Source of the DNA: Barnesiella sp. An22
GTDB taxonomy: Bacteria; Bacteroidota; Bacteroidia; Bacteroidales; Barnesiellaceae
Direction of reading: 5' to 3'
NCBI RefSeq assembly: GCF_002159975.1
Contig: NZ_NFJR01000013.1
Coordinates: 21,559-85,558 of the forward strand
DNA length: 64,000 nt
Both the position numbers and the translations under genes were made by a program. The notes beneath the pieces were generated by a model. It did no database searches. It saw only the letters and a list, made by a program, of their open reading frames with translations, and was not told the DNA's origin. Positions 8,512 to 17,671 of this stretch are shown here, piece after piece; the first letter of the stretch is position 1, and every line of letters starts with the position of its first letter.

Positions 8512-11500
8512 ATGAAAAAAGTCTTGTTACTGCTTGTATGTCTGATAGGTATGACTTTGGCTCATGCCCAGACCTATACCATTTATCCCATTCCCCAGCA
8601 GACGACCGAAGGAAGTGGCACGGTGGAGTTGACACCGACCATCAACGTGGTTTGCGGCTCGGGCATCGGTCGTGTGACCAAGGACCGTATCCAGGAGGTG
8701 CTGGAGGGGGCCGGGTACACCTTCCAACTGAGTGAGTCGGCTTCGTCCGAGTTGACCAACCTGTATGTAGGCGTGGCCGGGTCGGGCGATGTGGCAGATT
8801 CCTATGCCACAAGCCAGGGTGTCTCCAAGGAGGTGTTCACCGAGGCGCCCAACCGCTTTGACGCCCATGTGATGCAGATTGCCGACGGCAACATCGTGGT
8901 GCTGGGCAATGGCGAGCGTTCGGAATACTATGCCTTCGCCACCCTGGAGCAGATTCTGGAGCAGGCCGCAGGGACTGCGCTGCACGAGGTGACTTATGAA
9001 GACTACTCTCACTGCCAGTGGCGTGGTGCAATCGAGGGATTCTATGGCAACCCCTATTCGGTGGATGCACACTGCAGCCTGTTCGAGTTCTTCAAGCGTT
9101 TCAAGATGAACGTCTTCATCTATGCGCCCAAGATGGACCCTTATCACCTGGGCTATTGGACCGAGGAGTATCCGACAGAGATCACTGAAGAGCAACGCCG
9201 CATGGGGTGGATCACGCAAGATGACGTGCGCCGCATGGCCGAGACTGCTCGGGCTTGCAACGTACACTTCGTCTGGGCTGCCCATCCGGGTCTGGCTCCC
9301 GGCGGACAAGTGTCGATGGACTTCTCCAGCACGGCGACGGTGGATGAAGGCGTGGAGCTGCTGATGCAGAAATACCACCACATGTACGACCTGGGCGTGC
9401 GTGCTTTCAGTGTATGTATCGACGATATGGATCGCAACCCGTCGGCACAGATGCAGGCTCACCTGCCCGACCAGACGCAGAAGCGGCTGAAGGAGGAGTT
9501 CCCCAGCCAGGCTGAGGACGAGAAGATTGCACCCCTTTTCTATGTTCCTGCCACATACGCTCTGATGTATCAGGGAGCAGCTTCCTATCTGACTCAGATG
9601 GCAAGTGTTGACAAGGACGTGGTCATCGGTTTCACCGGTTATGCCGTATGCGGCGACCTGGACAAGAAGGATTGCGATGCGATGGCGGGCTACATAGGAC
9701 GCAACCCGCTGTTCTGGTGGAATGCGACGGTCAACGACAACAACGACGACCGCCTCTACATGCGCGAACTCACGGCTCACTACAGCCTCGTTCCCGAGAA
9801 GGGGGGCATCAGCACCTTGGGCGGTGTCATTCTCAACCCCGAGAAGCAGTCGCAGGCTGCCAAGGTGGGGCTGTTCGGCCTGGCAGACTATTGCTGGAAT
9901 CCCAATCAGTTCGACGTGACGCAAAACTGGAACGACTGCTTCGACTACCTGGCCGAAGCGGGCGATACCGAGACGGCGAACCAGATACGGCTGTTTGCCC
10001 GCTATACCGATGCTATCTATGAAGATCAGGAGATTATCGACCTCTATGAGGCATTCAAGTCGAAATACAGCGACGGCAACTTCCCGGCAGAGGGCGTGGC
10101 CATCCGCGAGGAGATGGCCCGGTTGCAAGCCGCTTGCGAATATATCGAAACCGTGATGGCAAACAGCGACAACCGAGACTACCGCCTGTTCGCCACCGAT
10201 GTCAAGGCCTGGTGTGCCAAGTTGAAGGCTTACGCCACTATCATCCAGAAGTCGCTCGACCTGCTCGAAAATGGTGAGTCGATGAGCCGCTCCGACTCTT
10301 GGACATCGTTTGCAAGCATCATTTCGCTCTATACGGGTTTGGGCATCGAGCCGCAGTATTTTATCTCCGAGCTCGAGGGCTACGGCACCGACTCGCACGT
10401 GGTGAGCTATGAGGTGCATCCGGCCAACTCTTACACCCGTCCGTTTGTGGACTATCTGTATGAGACCCTGGGCGCCAACCTGCCCGGTGACTGGCCGGAA
10501 CCCGAGCAGGCGCAGGTTGTCACCAATCTGGACCCGGCGGCTTTCAACCTGACTGTGACGGATGCCGGGGCCACACTTTCGGGGCTGAGCGGTGTCGAGT
10601 TGGCCGGGGGCGATTACGTGGGCCTCTACCTCGGGGCTATCGAGAAGGTGGCAGTCGGCGAGATGGAGTTGCCTGAAGGGGTGACCTTCGAGACCTCGAT
10701 CAATGGCAAGATATGGACTCCAGCCACTCTGCCCGTGTCGTCGCAGAATGCGGCCTACGTTCGTCTGGTTCGCAGCACTGCCGGCGGCGAGGCGGAATCG
10801 CTTGGCTTTGATGTTCTGACCGTCTCCTTGTCGTCGGGCGCAATCGTCGTACCCACTCCGGCTATTACGTCAAACCTGAAGGTCTACACCGATGGTAATG
10901 TCTCTTATCCCCTCGAGCTGGCTGTCGATGGCAACACCGGTACTTTCTTCTGGAGTGGTGAGAACACGGCAGCGGGGCACTACATCCAGCTCGACTATGG
11001 CGATGTCTACTCGATCGACAACGTCACCCTCGTCTTCACGGGCAAAGACATCCTTTCCGGTACGGCCGATATTCAACTCTCTACCGACGCCAACGAATGG
11101 ACTACCATAGCACAATACAGCCACGGCAGTCTGGTCAATAATCGTTATACCTGTGCAGCCAATGGTACCAATGCCCGATATGTCCGCCTGATGGTAACCA
11201 GTGTCGAAGGTTCGTTCTGGATGCAGCTGGCCGAATTTTCCTGCTCTGTGGCAGGTGCTACCTCCGAGATAGGCAAACCCACACCCAGCACTTCGCTCGG
11301 CACCTACCAGAGTTATAATATCGGCAATATCGTGGACGGTAACTCCGGTACGCACTTCTGGAGCAACGCCGAGCCGCAGGTGGGCGACTGGTTGCAACTC
11401 GAGTATGCCGAGCCACATTCTATTTTTGAGATAACGGTTACCTTCATGGAGAACGACCAGCTCATCGGCAGCGGAGAGTTTCAGGTGTCGTTGGACGGGC

Positions 11501-12294
11501 AGAGCTGGACAAAGGTGGCAGCCTACGACAGTGGCGGCATCAACGCCAACACCCACTCATTCACCACCAATGCCAATGGCGCTACGGGCAAGTATCTCCG
11601 CCTGTATATTACCAATGTCATCGGCAGCTATTGGCTCAAGGTGGCAGAGTTCGGTTGTGTCATGGCAGACCGTGTGACACAGACTACCGACCACAACCAG
11701 GCCATGATTTCGGCCTTGTCCGACAAGAACATGATTACCAACTATCGAGCCGAAGAGGCCGGTTATGTGGAACACACCTTCATCGAGAATATGGACATCG
11801 AGGCCGTTGAGATTTACCACAACACCACCTTCGATGCCAACTACGAATTGCCTGCCGTCTCGCTCTACGATGGCTCTCAATGGGTGGAAGCCGGAACACT
11901 CGACCACCTGGCCACCGTCATCGACACGCGTGACTACGAGATGGTGACGGCCGTGCGCATCGAGTGGAACGAGCACAATATCCCGACCCTCTACGAGATT
12001 ATCCCGTCGGGCGAATACAAGGAACCGCAAGGCACCGGCATTACCGAGTTGGCCGGGGAGAGTGCTGACGATACCGTCCGGGTCTATACCTATGGTGGTC
12101 GGCTTGTCGTGAGCGGTCAGACGATGCTGAGTGCCGTCCGCATTTATGACCTCTATGGACGGTTGCTCCATCAGTCGGCTCCCGATGCGACCAGCTTCAC
12201 GCTCGACCTCGGTGCCTCAACTCCGGCCATCCTGGTTGTTCAGGTGGTCGACGAGTCGGGTACCATCACTACGGCCAAGGTGGTAAGACGTTGA
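8512..12294 (+). CDS. Secreted GH84 beta-N-acetylglucosaminidase with two F5/8C-type domains and a T9SS-like tail
   Basis: This 1260-residue secreted enzyme has a signal peptide ending near AHAQ (residues 17-20). An N-terminal GH20b/GH84-type domain (about 22-160) comes first. The GH84 catalytic barrel follows, starting with RGAIEGFYGNPYS (171-183), with APKMDPYH and the catalytic Asp pair in CIDDMDRN (D304-D305). A helical region runs to about 620. Two discoidin-like (F5/8 type C) carbohydrate-binding domains begin near residues 781 and 921. The last roughly 80 residues look like a type IX secretion sorting domain (YDLYGRLLHQS, ending in KVVRR). GH84 enzymes remove beta-GlcNAc by substrate-assisted catalysis; the target is likely host mucin or glycoprotein glycans. 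It stands alone, with terminators on both sides. Confidence 0.93.
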   Translation: MKKVLLLLVCLIGMTLAHAQTYTIYPIPQQTTEGSGTVELTPTINVVCGSGIGRVTKDRIQEVLEGAGYTFQLSESASSELTNLYVGVAGSGDVADSYATSQGVSKEVFTEAPNRFDAHVMQIADGNIVVLGNGERSEYYAFATLEQILEQAAGTALHEVTYEDYSHCQWRGAIEGFYGNPYSVDAHCSLFEFFKRFKMNVFIYAPKMDPYHLGYWTEEYPTEITEEQRRMGWITQDDVRRMAETARACNVHFVWAAHPGLAPGGQVSMDFSSTATVDEGVELLMQKYHHMYDLGVRAFSVCIDDMDRNPSAQMQAHLPDQTQKRLKEEFPSQAEDEKIAPLFYVPATYALMYQGAASYLTQMASVDKDVVIGFTGYAVCGDLDKKDCDAMAGYIGRNPLFWWNATVNDNNDDRLYMRELTAHYSLVPEKGGISTLGGVILNPEKQSQAAKVGLFGLADYCWNPNQFDVTQNWNDCFDYLAEAGDTETANQIRLFARYTDAIYEDQEIIDLYEAFKSKYSDGNFPAEGVAIREEMARLQAACEYIETVMANSDNRDYRLFATDVKAWCAKLKAYATIIQKSLDLLENGESMSRSDSWTSFASIISLYTGLGIEPQYFISELEGYGTDSHVVSYEVHPANSYTRPFVDYLYETLGANLPGDWPEPEQAQVVTNLDPAAFNLTVTDAGATLSGLSGVELAGGDYVGLYLGAIEKVAVGEMELPEGVTFETSINGKIWTPATLPVSSQNAAYVRLVRSTAGGEAESLGFDVLTVSLSSGAIVVPTPAITSNLKVYTDGNVSYPLELAVDGNTGTFFWSGENTAAGHYIQLDYGDVYSIDNVTLVFTGKDILSGTADIQLSTDANEWTTIAQYSHGSLVNNRYTCAANGTNARYVRLMVTSVEGSFWMQLAEFSCSVAGATSEIGKPTPSTSLGTYQSYNIGNIVDGNSGTHFWSNAEPQVGDWLQLEYAEPHSIFEITVTFMENDQLIGSGEFQVSLDGQSWTKVAAYDSGGINANTHSFTTNANGATGKYLRLYITNVIGSYWLKVAEFGCVMADRVTQTTDHNQAMISALSDKNMITNYRAEEAGYVEHTFIENMDIEAVEIYHNTTFDANYELPAVSLYDGSQWVEAGTLDHLATVIDTRDYEMVTAVRIEWNEHNIPTLYEIIPSGEYKEPQGTGITELAGESADDTVRVYTYGGRLVVSGQTMLSAVRIYDLYGRLLHQSAPDATSFTLDLGASTPAILVVQVVDESGTITTAKVVRR

Positions 12295-12331
12295 TTCCGT
12301 GGCTTCTGTGCCGGTTGTGAACATAAAGTAA

Positions 12332-12370
12332 ACCAGGGCTGCCTCATGCGAGGCAGCCCTGGTAGTTTTT
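12332..12370. terminator. Strong bidirectional terminator between the GH84 gene and RNase H
   Basis: A perfect 14-bp GC-rich stem (arms 12332-12345 and 12350-12363) with a 4-nt loop is followed by a T run at 12366-12370. It lies between two convergent genes and can serve both. Confidence 0.9.
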
Positions 12371-12399
12371 ATAGGAATGAAAAAAATAATCGAGAGGGT

Positions 12400-13041
12400 C
12401 TATTTGCGCCCGAAGTCGGCCGGGATTTCGCCCCACCGCTCGGTCTCCCATTTGATGATGGGGTTGGTGTAGGTGTGGGTCTGCAGCCATCGTTCGGCCC
12501 GGGCGATGAGGTTGAAGATGGGGGCGTTGACGGCGTTTTGGGTCAGTTTGGTCTTGCACTTCTTTTGCCGCACCCAGGCGATGGCGTTGCGGCTGTCGGA
12601 GTAGACGGGGATGGCAGAGCCGCGCTGGTGCAGATAGGCCAGCCCGTGAACGAGGGCCAGAAACTCGCCTATGTTGTTGGTGCCCTGCATCATGGGGCCC
12701 ACGTGGAAGAGCTCGATGCCCGATTTCGTGTCGACACCGCGATACTCCATGTGGCCGGGATTTCCGCTGCAGGCGGCATCGACGGCCAGGCTGTCGGCAA
12801 TGACCTCGGGACTGAGTCGGGGAGCTTCGAGCTTGTCGCGCGAGCGTTCGCCTATTTTGCGCAAGACGCCCGAGAAGTCGTCGGGGATATTGCGGAAGGC
12901 TTCGGTGGCCGCTTCGAGGCTGTCGAAACTTTTGTACTTGGCTCCTTTGAAGTTGTCGACCTGCTCTTTGCACGCTTCCCACGAGTCGAAGATGCCCCGG
13001 GCCCGACCTTCCCACACGACATAGTATTTGTATTTGGCCAT
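12400..13041 (-). CDS. Ribonuclease HI with N-terminal hybrid-binding domain
   Basis: RNase HI degrades the RNA strand of RNA-DNA hybrids. The first roughly 45 residues form a caulimovirus viroplasmin-type hybrid-binding domain (KYYVVWEGRARGIFDSWEAC). The catalytic domain follows, with acidic residues in VDAACSGNPG, NNIGEF, YSDSRNA and the end WGEIPADFGRK, which match the D-E-D-D catalytic set of the Bacillus halodurans type. The length of 213 residues is normal for this two-domain form. It is convergent with the GH84 gene. Confidence 0.93.
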   Translation of the reverse strand: MAKYKYYVVWEGRARGIFDSWEACKEQVDNFKGAKYKSFDSLEAATEAFRNIPDDFSGVLRKIGERSRDKLEAPRLSPEVIADSLAVDAACSGNPGHMEYRGVDTKSGIELFHVGPMMQGTNNIGEFLALVHGLAYLHQRGSAIPVYSDSRNAIAWVRQKKCKTKLTQNAVNAPIFNLIARAERWLQTHTYTNPIIKWETERWGEIPADFGRK

Positions 13042-13069
13042 AATTGAAATCTCATTTGGTTGTCTGGTG

Positions 13070-13098
13070 CAAAAATAGGGAAATTTATCGTATCTTTA
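13070..13098. promoter_or_regulatory. Overlapping divergent -7 boxes, RNase H and TPR lipoprotein
   Basis: On the minus strand, 13070-13077 reads TATTTTTG and would drive the RNase H gene. On the plus strand, 13091-13098 reads TATCTTTA and could drive the lipoprotein-aroK pair. Neither has a convincing -33 box. Confidence 0.4.
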
Positions 13099-13176
13099 CA
13101 CGGCTTAGTGCGGCAATCGCAATCCGGCAGCCCGGTCTTGGAGCCGGAACGGGTGCCGTGAATGGAGGAAATGAAG

Positions 13177-13881
13177 ATGAGAAAAATCGTCATGTGTGGT
13201 ATCGTGGGGGCCGTTTTGTGGGGACTCGTTGCCTGTGCCCCCGGCAAAAGCGACCGGGAGGAGAGCACCCGCCTGTATGAAGAGGCGGTATCGATGCTCT
13301 CGGGCGACGGAGTGTCCATCGCCGATTGCAGGGTAGCCCAGAGGTTGCTCGAACAGGCTCTCGAGGCCGACGACGGAAATATCGACGTCTACTTCGGGAA
13401 GGTGCTCAACGAGTTGAATCTGTGGCTCCCCGACAGTGCCTACCGCACGGCGACCACCGCTATCGAGAAGATAGGACCCGACGGGAAGAACCGTTTGAAG
13501 GCCTATTTCTATACGGTGAAGGGATTCATCGCCTACGACCGGGGCGACGAGGCCGATGCCCGTGCCCAGTTGTCGCAGGCACTGGTGCTCTACGAATCGT
13601 ATTTGAAGGAGGAGCCAGCCAACCTGGACTATCTGCTCAACAAGGCCGTGCTGCTGTCGGGCCTCGAGGGGCGGGAGAAGGCACTCGAGTTTATCGCGGG
13701 GCTGCCGGTGAAGGAGGCCGACCGGCAGATGCTCACCGAGAGCCTGGCCGGGTTCGAGTTCAGCCAGTTCGGCGAGACGTGGCGGGCCAAGCACCGGGCT
13801 CTGGTGACCGGTGGCGAACTGGCCGTCGAGGCGGACCCCGGCAGGAATACCGATACTCTATCTTATACCCAACAACCATGA
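13177..13881 (+). CDS. TPR-like lipoprotein upstream of aroK
   Basis: This predicted outer- or inner-membrane lipoprotein has about 234 residues from the chosen start. A GGAGG at 13164-13168 sits 8 nt before the ATG at 13177; in-frame ATGs at 13162 and 13171 overlap that site or lie too close to it. The signal sequence ends in the lipobox LVAC (Cys20). The rest is rich in helix-forming residues with tetratricopeptide-like spacing (for example RLYEEAVSMLSGDGV and AQLSQALVLYESYLKEEPAN). No enzymatic motif is seen. Its stop overlaps the aroK start (ATGA), so the two are coupled. The specific role is unknown. Confidence 0.72.
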   Translation: MRKIVMCGIVGAVLWGLVACAPGKSDREESTRLYEEAVSMLSGDGVSIADCRVAQRLLEQALEADDGNIDVYFGKVLNELNLWLPDSAYRTATTAIEKIGPDGKNRLKAYFYTVKGFIAYDRGDEADARAQLSQALVLYESYLKEEPANLDYLLNKAVLLSGLEGREKALEFIAGLPVKEADRQMLTESLAGFEFSQFGETWRAKHRALVTGGELAVEADPGRNTDTLSYTQQP

Positions 13882-14429
13882 AGCCTGTTTTTTTAGTGGG
13901 ATATATGGCAGCCGGCAAGACCACCCTGGGCCGGCGGGCCGCTCAGCTCCTCGATGTGGAGTTCATCGATCTCGACGCCTATATCGAGGCCCGGTATCGC
14001 AAGCAGGTCTCCGACCTCTTTGCCGAGCGGGGCGAAGCGGGATTCCGCGACATCGAGCGACGCATGCTGCACGAGGTGGCCGAGTTCGACAACGTGTTGG
14101 TGGCGACGGGCGGGGGTACCCCCTGCTTCTTCGACAATATGGAGTATATGCGCAGTCGGGGTGTCACGGTCTATCTGTCGGCTTCGATACCGACGTTGTG
14201 CCGGCGGTTGTTGCGGGCGCGGGTCAAGCGGCCCCTGGTGGCCGGCAAGACGGCCGAAGAGCTGGACGATTGCATCGCCGGGATGCTGGCGCAGCGCGAG
14301 CCCTACTATCGGCAGGCCGATTACACCTTCGATGCCGAGCAGTACGAGTCGACCCATTCGGTCGACGAGGCGGTGCAGCGGCTCTCGCAACTGATGCGGG
14401 GAGAGGCCGGCGATGAGTCTGCCGAATAA
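13878..14429 (+). CDS. aroK: Shikimate kinase
   Basis: This enzyme phosphorylates shikimate at the 3-OH using ATP, in aromatic amino-acid and chorismate synthesis. The 183-residue protein starts MKPVFLVGYMAAGKTTLG, which contains the P-loop GYMAAGKTT. The DLDAYIE motif, the FRDIERR shikimate-binding Arg and the ATGGGTPCF glycine loop follow. The frame is open far upstream, but the ATG at 13878 matches the family N-terminus and overlaps the preceding stop by 4 bases. Confidence 0.94.
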   Translation: MKPVFLVGYMAAGKTTLGRRAAQLLDVEFIDLDAYIEARYRKQVSDLFAERGEAGFRDIERRMLHEVAEFDNVLVATGGGTPCFFDNMEYMRSRGVTVYLSASIPTLCRRLLRARVKRPLVAGKTAEELDDCIAGMLAQREPYYRQADYTFDAEQYESTHSVDEAVQRLSQLMRGEAGDESAE

Positions 14430-14504
14430 ACCGGGCAGGCCGAACCGTTTTATCAAGGATATTTGTATATTAGTACCGATAAATCTAATTAAACAGAAAA
14501 AGCT

Positions 14505-15689
14505 ATGGCGGGTAGTTTGAATGTAGGAATGGCTCCTCAGGAACAGTTGCTGGGTGTGATGTCGGGCAACCGTCGGTTGTCTGTCGGGTTGCCGGCCGAA
14601 CACAACGGCGGGGAGAAACGATTCCCCCTCACCCCCGAGGGGGTGGCGCTGCTCACCCGGGAGGGATTTGTGGTGCTCATCGAGCGCGGCGCGGGCGAGG
14701 GTATCAAATACAGCGACCTGCACTACACCGAAGCGGGAGCTCAGGCGGTCGATGCCGCCGAGGTGTTCCAGTGCGATGTGGTGCTCAAGATTACCCCGCT
14801 GAACGGGGAAGAGGCGGCCTTGATTCGGCCGGGCGTGTTCCTGCTCACCCTGCTGCAACCTCAGTATCAGTCGGCTTCGGTTGTCAAACTGTTGATGCAG
14901 AAGAAGGTGACCGCCGTGGCCATCGATCGGGTGACCGACGAACAGGGGCGCTGTCTCTTTGCCGATATTCTCGACGAGATTGACGGCCGTGCCGCCATCG
15001 TGCTGGCCTCGGAGCTGCTGAGCAACCGCAGTGGCGGCAAAGGGGTTTTGCTGGGTGGTGTGCCCGGTGTGGCTGCCTCCGAGGTGCTGATTATCGGCGG
15101 CGGCTTGGCCGGCCGTGCAGCAGCCCGTGCGGCTTGCGGACTGGGGGCTCTGGTGCGCGTCTTCGACAACGATTTCTATCGCCTGCGGGCTACCCAGCTC
15201 GAGGTGAGCCCCTCGGTCTTTACTTCGAACCTGCACCCGCATGTGCTGGAAAATGCCATGCGCTCGGCCGATGTGGTTATCGGTACCGAGGTGCCCGACC
15301 AAGGACGGCTGGGCATGAACTATGTCGAGATGATGAAGCGGGGCGCCCTGCTCTTCGACCTCTGCATGGACAAGGGGGGCTGTTTCGAAACCTCGAGTTG
15401 CAGCGAGGCCCCGTGCAACAAGGTGTACGAACAGTGCGGCGTGCTGCACTACTGCCTCTCGAGCGTGAGCAGTGCCGTGGCCCGGACGGCTTCGATGGCC
15501 CTGAGCAACCTGCTGGTGCCCCTGCTCATTTCGCTCAACGACCCCGCCATGCTCTACGGCCACATCAAGTCGGACGACCGGCTGCGCAATGCCGTTTATC
15601 TGTTTGGCGGGAAGCTCACTCACAAGGAGCTGAGCATACGTCTGGGGTTGCCCTATTACGATATGGCACTTTTCATGGCCATGTTTTAA
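14505..15689 (+). CDS. Alanine dehydrogenase / PNT-domain oxidoreductase
   Basis: This 394-residue protein belongs to the alanine dehydrogenase and NAD(P) transhydrogenase alpha-subunit family. The N-terminal domain shows VGLPAEHNGGEKRFPLTPEG, matching the family's substrate-binding start (R and E/K positions). The second domain has a Rossmann loop, VLIIGGGLAGRAAARAACGL. Alanine dehydrogenase interconverts L-alanine and pyruvate with NAD. Substrate specificity cannot be fixed from sequence. An alternative start is the ATG at 14529. It is monocistronic in appearance. Confidence 0.8.
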   Translation: MAGSLNVGMAPQEQLLGVMSGNRRLSVGLPAEHNGGEKRFPLTPEGVALLTREGFVVLIERGAGEGIKYSDLHYTEAGAQAVDAAEVFQCDVVLKITPLNGEEAALIRPGVFLLTLLQPQYQSASVVKLLMQKKVTAVAIDRVTDEQGRCLFADILDEIDGRAAIVLASELLSNRSGGKGVLLGGVPGVAASEVLIIGGGLAGRAAARAACGLGALVRVFDNDFYRLRATQLEVSPSVFTSNLHPHVLENAMRSADVVIGTEVPDQGRLGMNYVEMMKRGALLFDLCMDKGGCFETSSCSEAPCNKVYEQCGVLHYCLSSVSSAVARTASMALSNLLVPLLISLNDPAMLYGHIKSDDRLRNAVYLFGGKLTHKELSIRLGLPYYDMALFMAMF

Positions 15690-15730
15690 ATAGAAAGAGG
15701 TAAGATTGCTTACATATTTCTATGAAAATA

Positions 15731-15762
15731 TTTCAAATGCTTACAAAAAAACACTATCTTTG
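15731..15762 (+). promoter_or_regulatory. Promoter of korAB
   Basis: TATCTTTG at 15755-15762 matches the TAnnTTTG -7 consensus. A TTTC at 15731-15734 lies 20 nt upstream as a -33-like element. It is 62 nt before the korA start. Confidence 0.65.
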
Positions 15763-15823
15763 TCAAAATGATTTTAATATAAAATCAAAAACAGCTCTGT
15801 TGAATTAAAAATGTAACGTAAAC

Positions 15824-17668
15824 ATGACAGAAAAAACGAAAGTGAAAGTATTGGAAGAAGTCGTGGTACGATTTTCCGGCGATTCGGGCGATGGCATGCA
15901 GTTGGCCGGAAATATTTTTTCCAATGTTTCGGCCGGTATGGGAGATGAAATATCGACCTTCCCCGATTATCCGGCAGAGATTCGGGCTCCGCAAGGCACA
16001 CTGGGTGGAGTATCCGGTTTTCAGGTTCATATGGGACGGGGTGTTCACACGCCGGGCGACTTGGCCGATGTGTTGGTGGCCATGAACCCTGCAGCCTTGA
16101 AGACGAATGCCCGTCATGTGAAGAGAGGCGGAGTGGTCATCATCGACTCCGACAGCTTCCGCGCCAGCGATTTGGAGAAGGCGGCTTTCCAGACCGACGA
16201 CCCCATCAAGGAGGCCGGACTTTCGCATGCACAGATTGTGCCGGTGCCCATTACGCAGATGGTGAAGGATTCGTTGGCCGACTCGGGTCTCGACAACAAG
16301 TCGATCGTGCGGTGCAAAAACATGTTTGCGCTGGGCCTCGTCTGCTGGTTGTTCGACCGTCCGCTGGAGCAGGCACAACATTTGCTGAAGAATAAGTTTG
16401 CCAAGAAACCGGCCATCTACGAGGCTAATGCCAAGGTGATGAGCGACGGTTACAATTATGGCCACAACATACACGCCTCGGTATCGACCTATCGGGTAGA
16501 GTCGGCACAGGTGCGCCCCGGTATCTATACCGACGTGAACGGCAACACCGCCACCGCCTGGGGCTTGATTGCCGCTTCGGAGAAATCGGGTCTGCCCCTT
16601 TTCCTGGGCAGTTATCCCATCACCCCCGCCACCGACATTCTGCACGAGCTGGCCAAACGCAAAGACCTGGGTGTAAAAGCCATTCAGGTCGAGGATGAGA
16701 TTGCCGGTGTCTGCACCGCCATCGGTGCCGCGTTTGCCGGGAATCTGGCAGCGACCTCGACCTCGGGTCCCGGTCTGGCCTTGAAGAGCGAGGGTATCGG
16801 TCTGGCCGTGATGTCGGAGCTTCCGCTGGTAGTTATCGACGTACAGCGCGGCGGTCCCTCGACGGGTCTGCCCACCAAGACCGAGCAGACCGACCTGTTG
16901 CAGGCTCTCTACGGCCGTAACGGCGAAAGCCCGGTTGTGGTCGTGGCTGCTTCGACTCCGACCAACTGCTTCGACATGGCCTTCCAGGCTGCCAAGATCG
17001 CTCTGGAGCACATGACGCCCGTCATCCTGCTCACCGACGGTTTCATCGGCAACGGCTCTTCGGCCTGGCGTATCCCCGACATGGACGAGTATCCCGAAAT
17101 AAAACCCAACTACGTGAAGTCCGAACAACTGGGCGCCTGGAAACCCTACGACCGCGACGAGCGTTCGGTACGCTTCTGGGCACGTCCGGGCGTCGAAGGC
17201 TTCATGCACCGCCTGGGCGGACTGGAGAAAGACTGGAAGACCAGCGCCATCTCTACCGACCCGGCCAACCACGAGAAGATGGTGCGTGCCCGCCAGCAAA
17301 AGGTCGACAACATTGCTAACGACCTGCCGTTGCTCCAGGTGCAGGGTAACCCCGATGCCGAGCTGCTGGTAGTGGGCTGGGGCGGCACCTACGGCCACCT
17401 CTATTCGGCCGTCGAGGCCATGAATGCCCAGGGCAAACCGGTGGCATTCGCCCACTTCAACTATATCAATCCTCTGCCCCTGAATACCGAGGAGGTGCTC
17501 CGCCGGTACAAACGGGTGGTTGTGTGCGAGCTGAACAACGGTCAGTTTGCGGCTTACCTCTCGGGTAAAGTCCCCGGCAAGACCTTCCTGCGTTACAACA
17601 AGATACAGGCCCAACCGTTTATGGTGAGCGAGTTGATTGACCATTTTACAAAGCTTTTGGAGGAATAA
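15824..17668 (+). CDS. korA: 2-oxoacid (2-oxoglutarate):ferredoxin oxidoreductase, fused gamma-alpha subunit
   Basis: This is the large subunit of a TPP-dependent 2-oxoacid:ferredoxin oxidoreductase, which decarboxylates a 2-oxoacid to an acyl-CoA and reduces ferredoxin. The 614-residue chain begins with the gamma domain (RFSGDSGDGMQLAGN, about 1-190), then the alpha domain with GSYPITPATDILHE and the EDEIAGVCTAIGAAFAG segment. The fused gamma-alpha layout paired with a separate beta subunit is typical of KorAB in Bacteroidota. Substrate (2-oxoglutarate rather than pyruvate) is inferred from this layout. korB follows after 3 nt. Confidence 0.9.
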   Translation: MTEKTKVKVLEEVVVRFSGDSGDGMQLAGNIFSNVSAGMGDEISTFPDYPAEIRAPQGTLGGVSGFQVHMGRGVHTPGDLADVLVAMNPAALKTNARHVKRGGVVIIDSDSFRASDLEKAAFQTDDPIKEAGLSHAQIVPVPITQMVKDSLADSGLDNKSIVRCKNMFALGLVCWLFDRPLEQAQHLLKNKFAKKPAIYEANAKVMSDGYNYGHNIHASVSTYRVESAQVRPGIYTDVNGNTATAWGLIAASEKSGLPLFLGSYPITPATDILHELAKRKDLGVKAIQVEDEIAGVCTAIGAAFAGNLAATSTSGPGLALKSEGIGLAVMSELPLVVIDVQRGGPSTGLPTKTEQTDLLQALYGRNGESPVVVVAASTPTNCFDMAFQAAKIALEHMTPVILLTDGFIGNGSSAWRIPDMDEYPEIKPNYVKSEQLGAWKPYDRDERSVRFWARPGVEGFMHRLGGLEKDWKTSAISTDPANHEKMVRARQQKVDNIANDLPLLQVQGNPDAELLVVGWGGTYGHLYSAVEAMNAQGKPVAFAHFNYINPLPLNTEEVLRRYKRVVVCELNNGQFAAYLSGKVPGKTFLRYNKIQAQPFMVSELIDHFTKLLEE

Positions 17669-17671
17669 GAC

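Noticed and set aside
13326..13877. A long N-terminal extension of the shikimate kinase frame
   Set aside because: It overlaps the lipoprotein gene in another frame. The family N-terminus begins at 13878.
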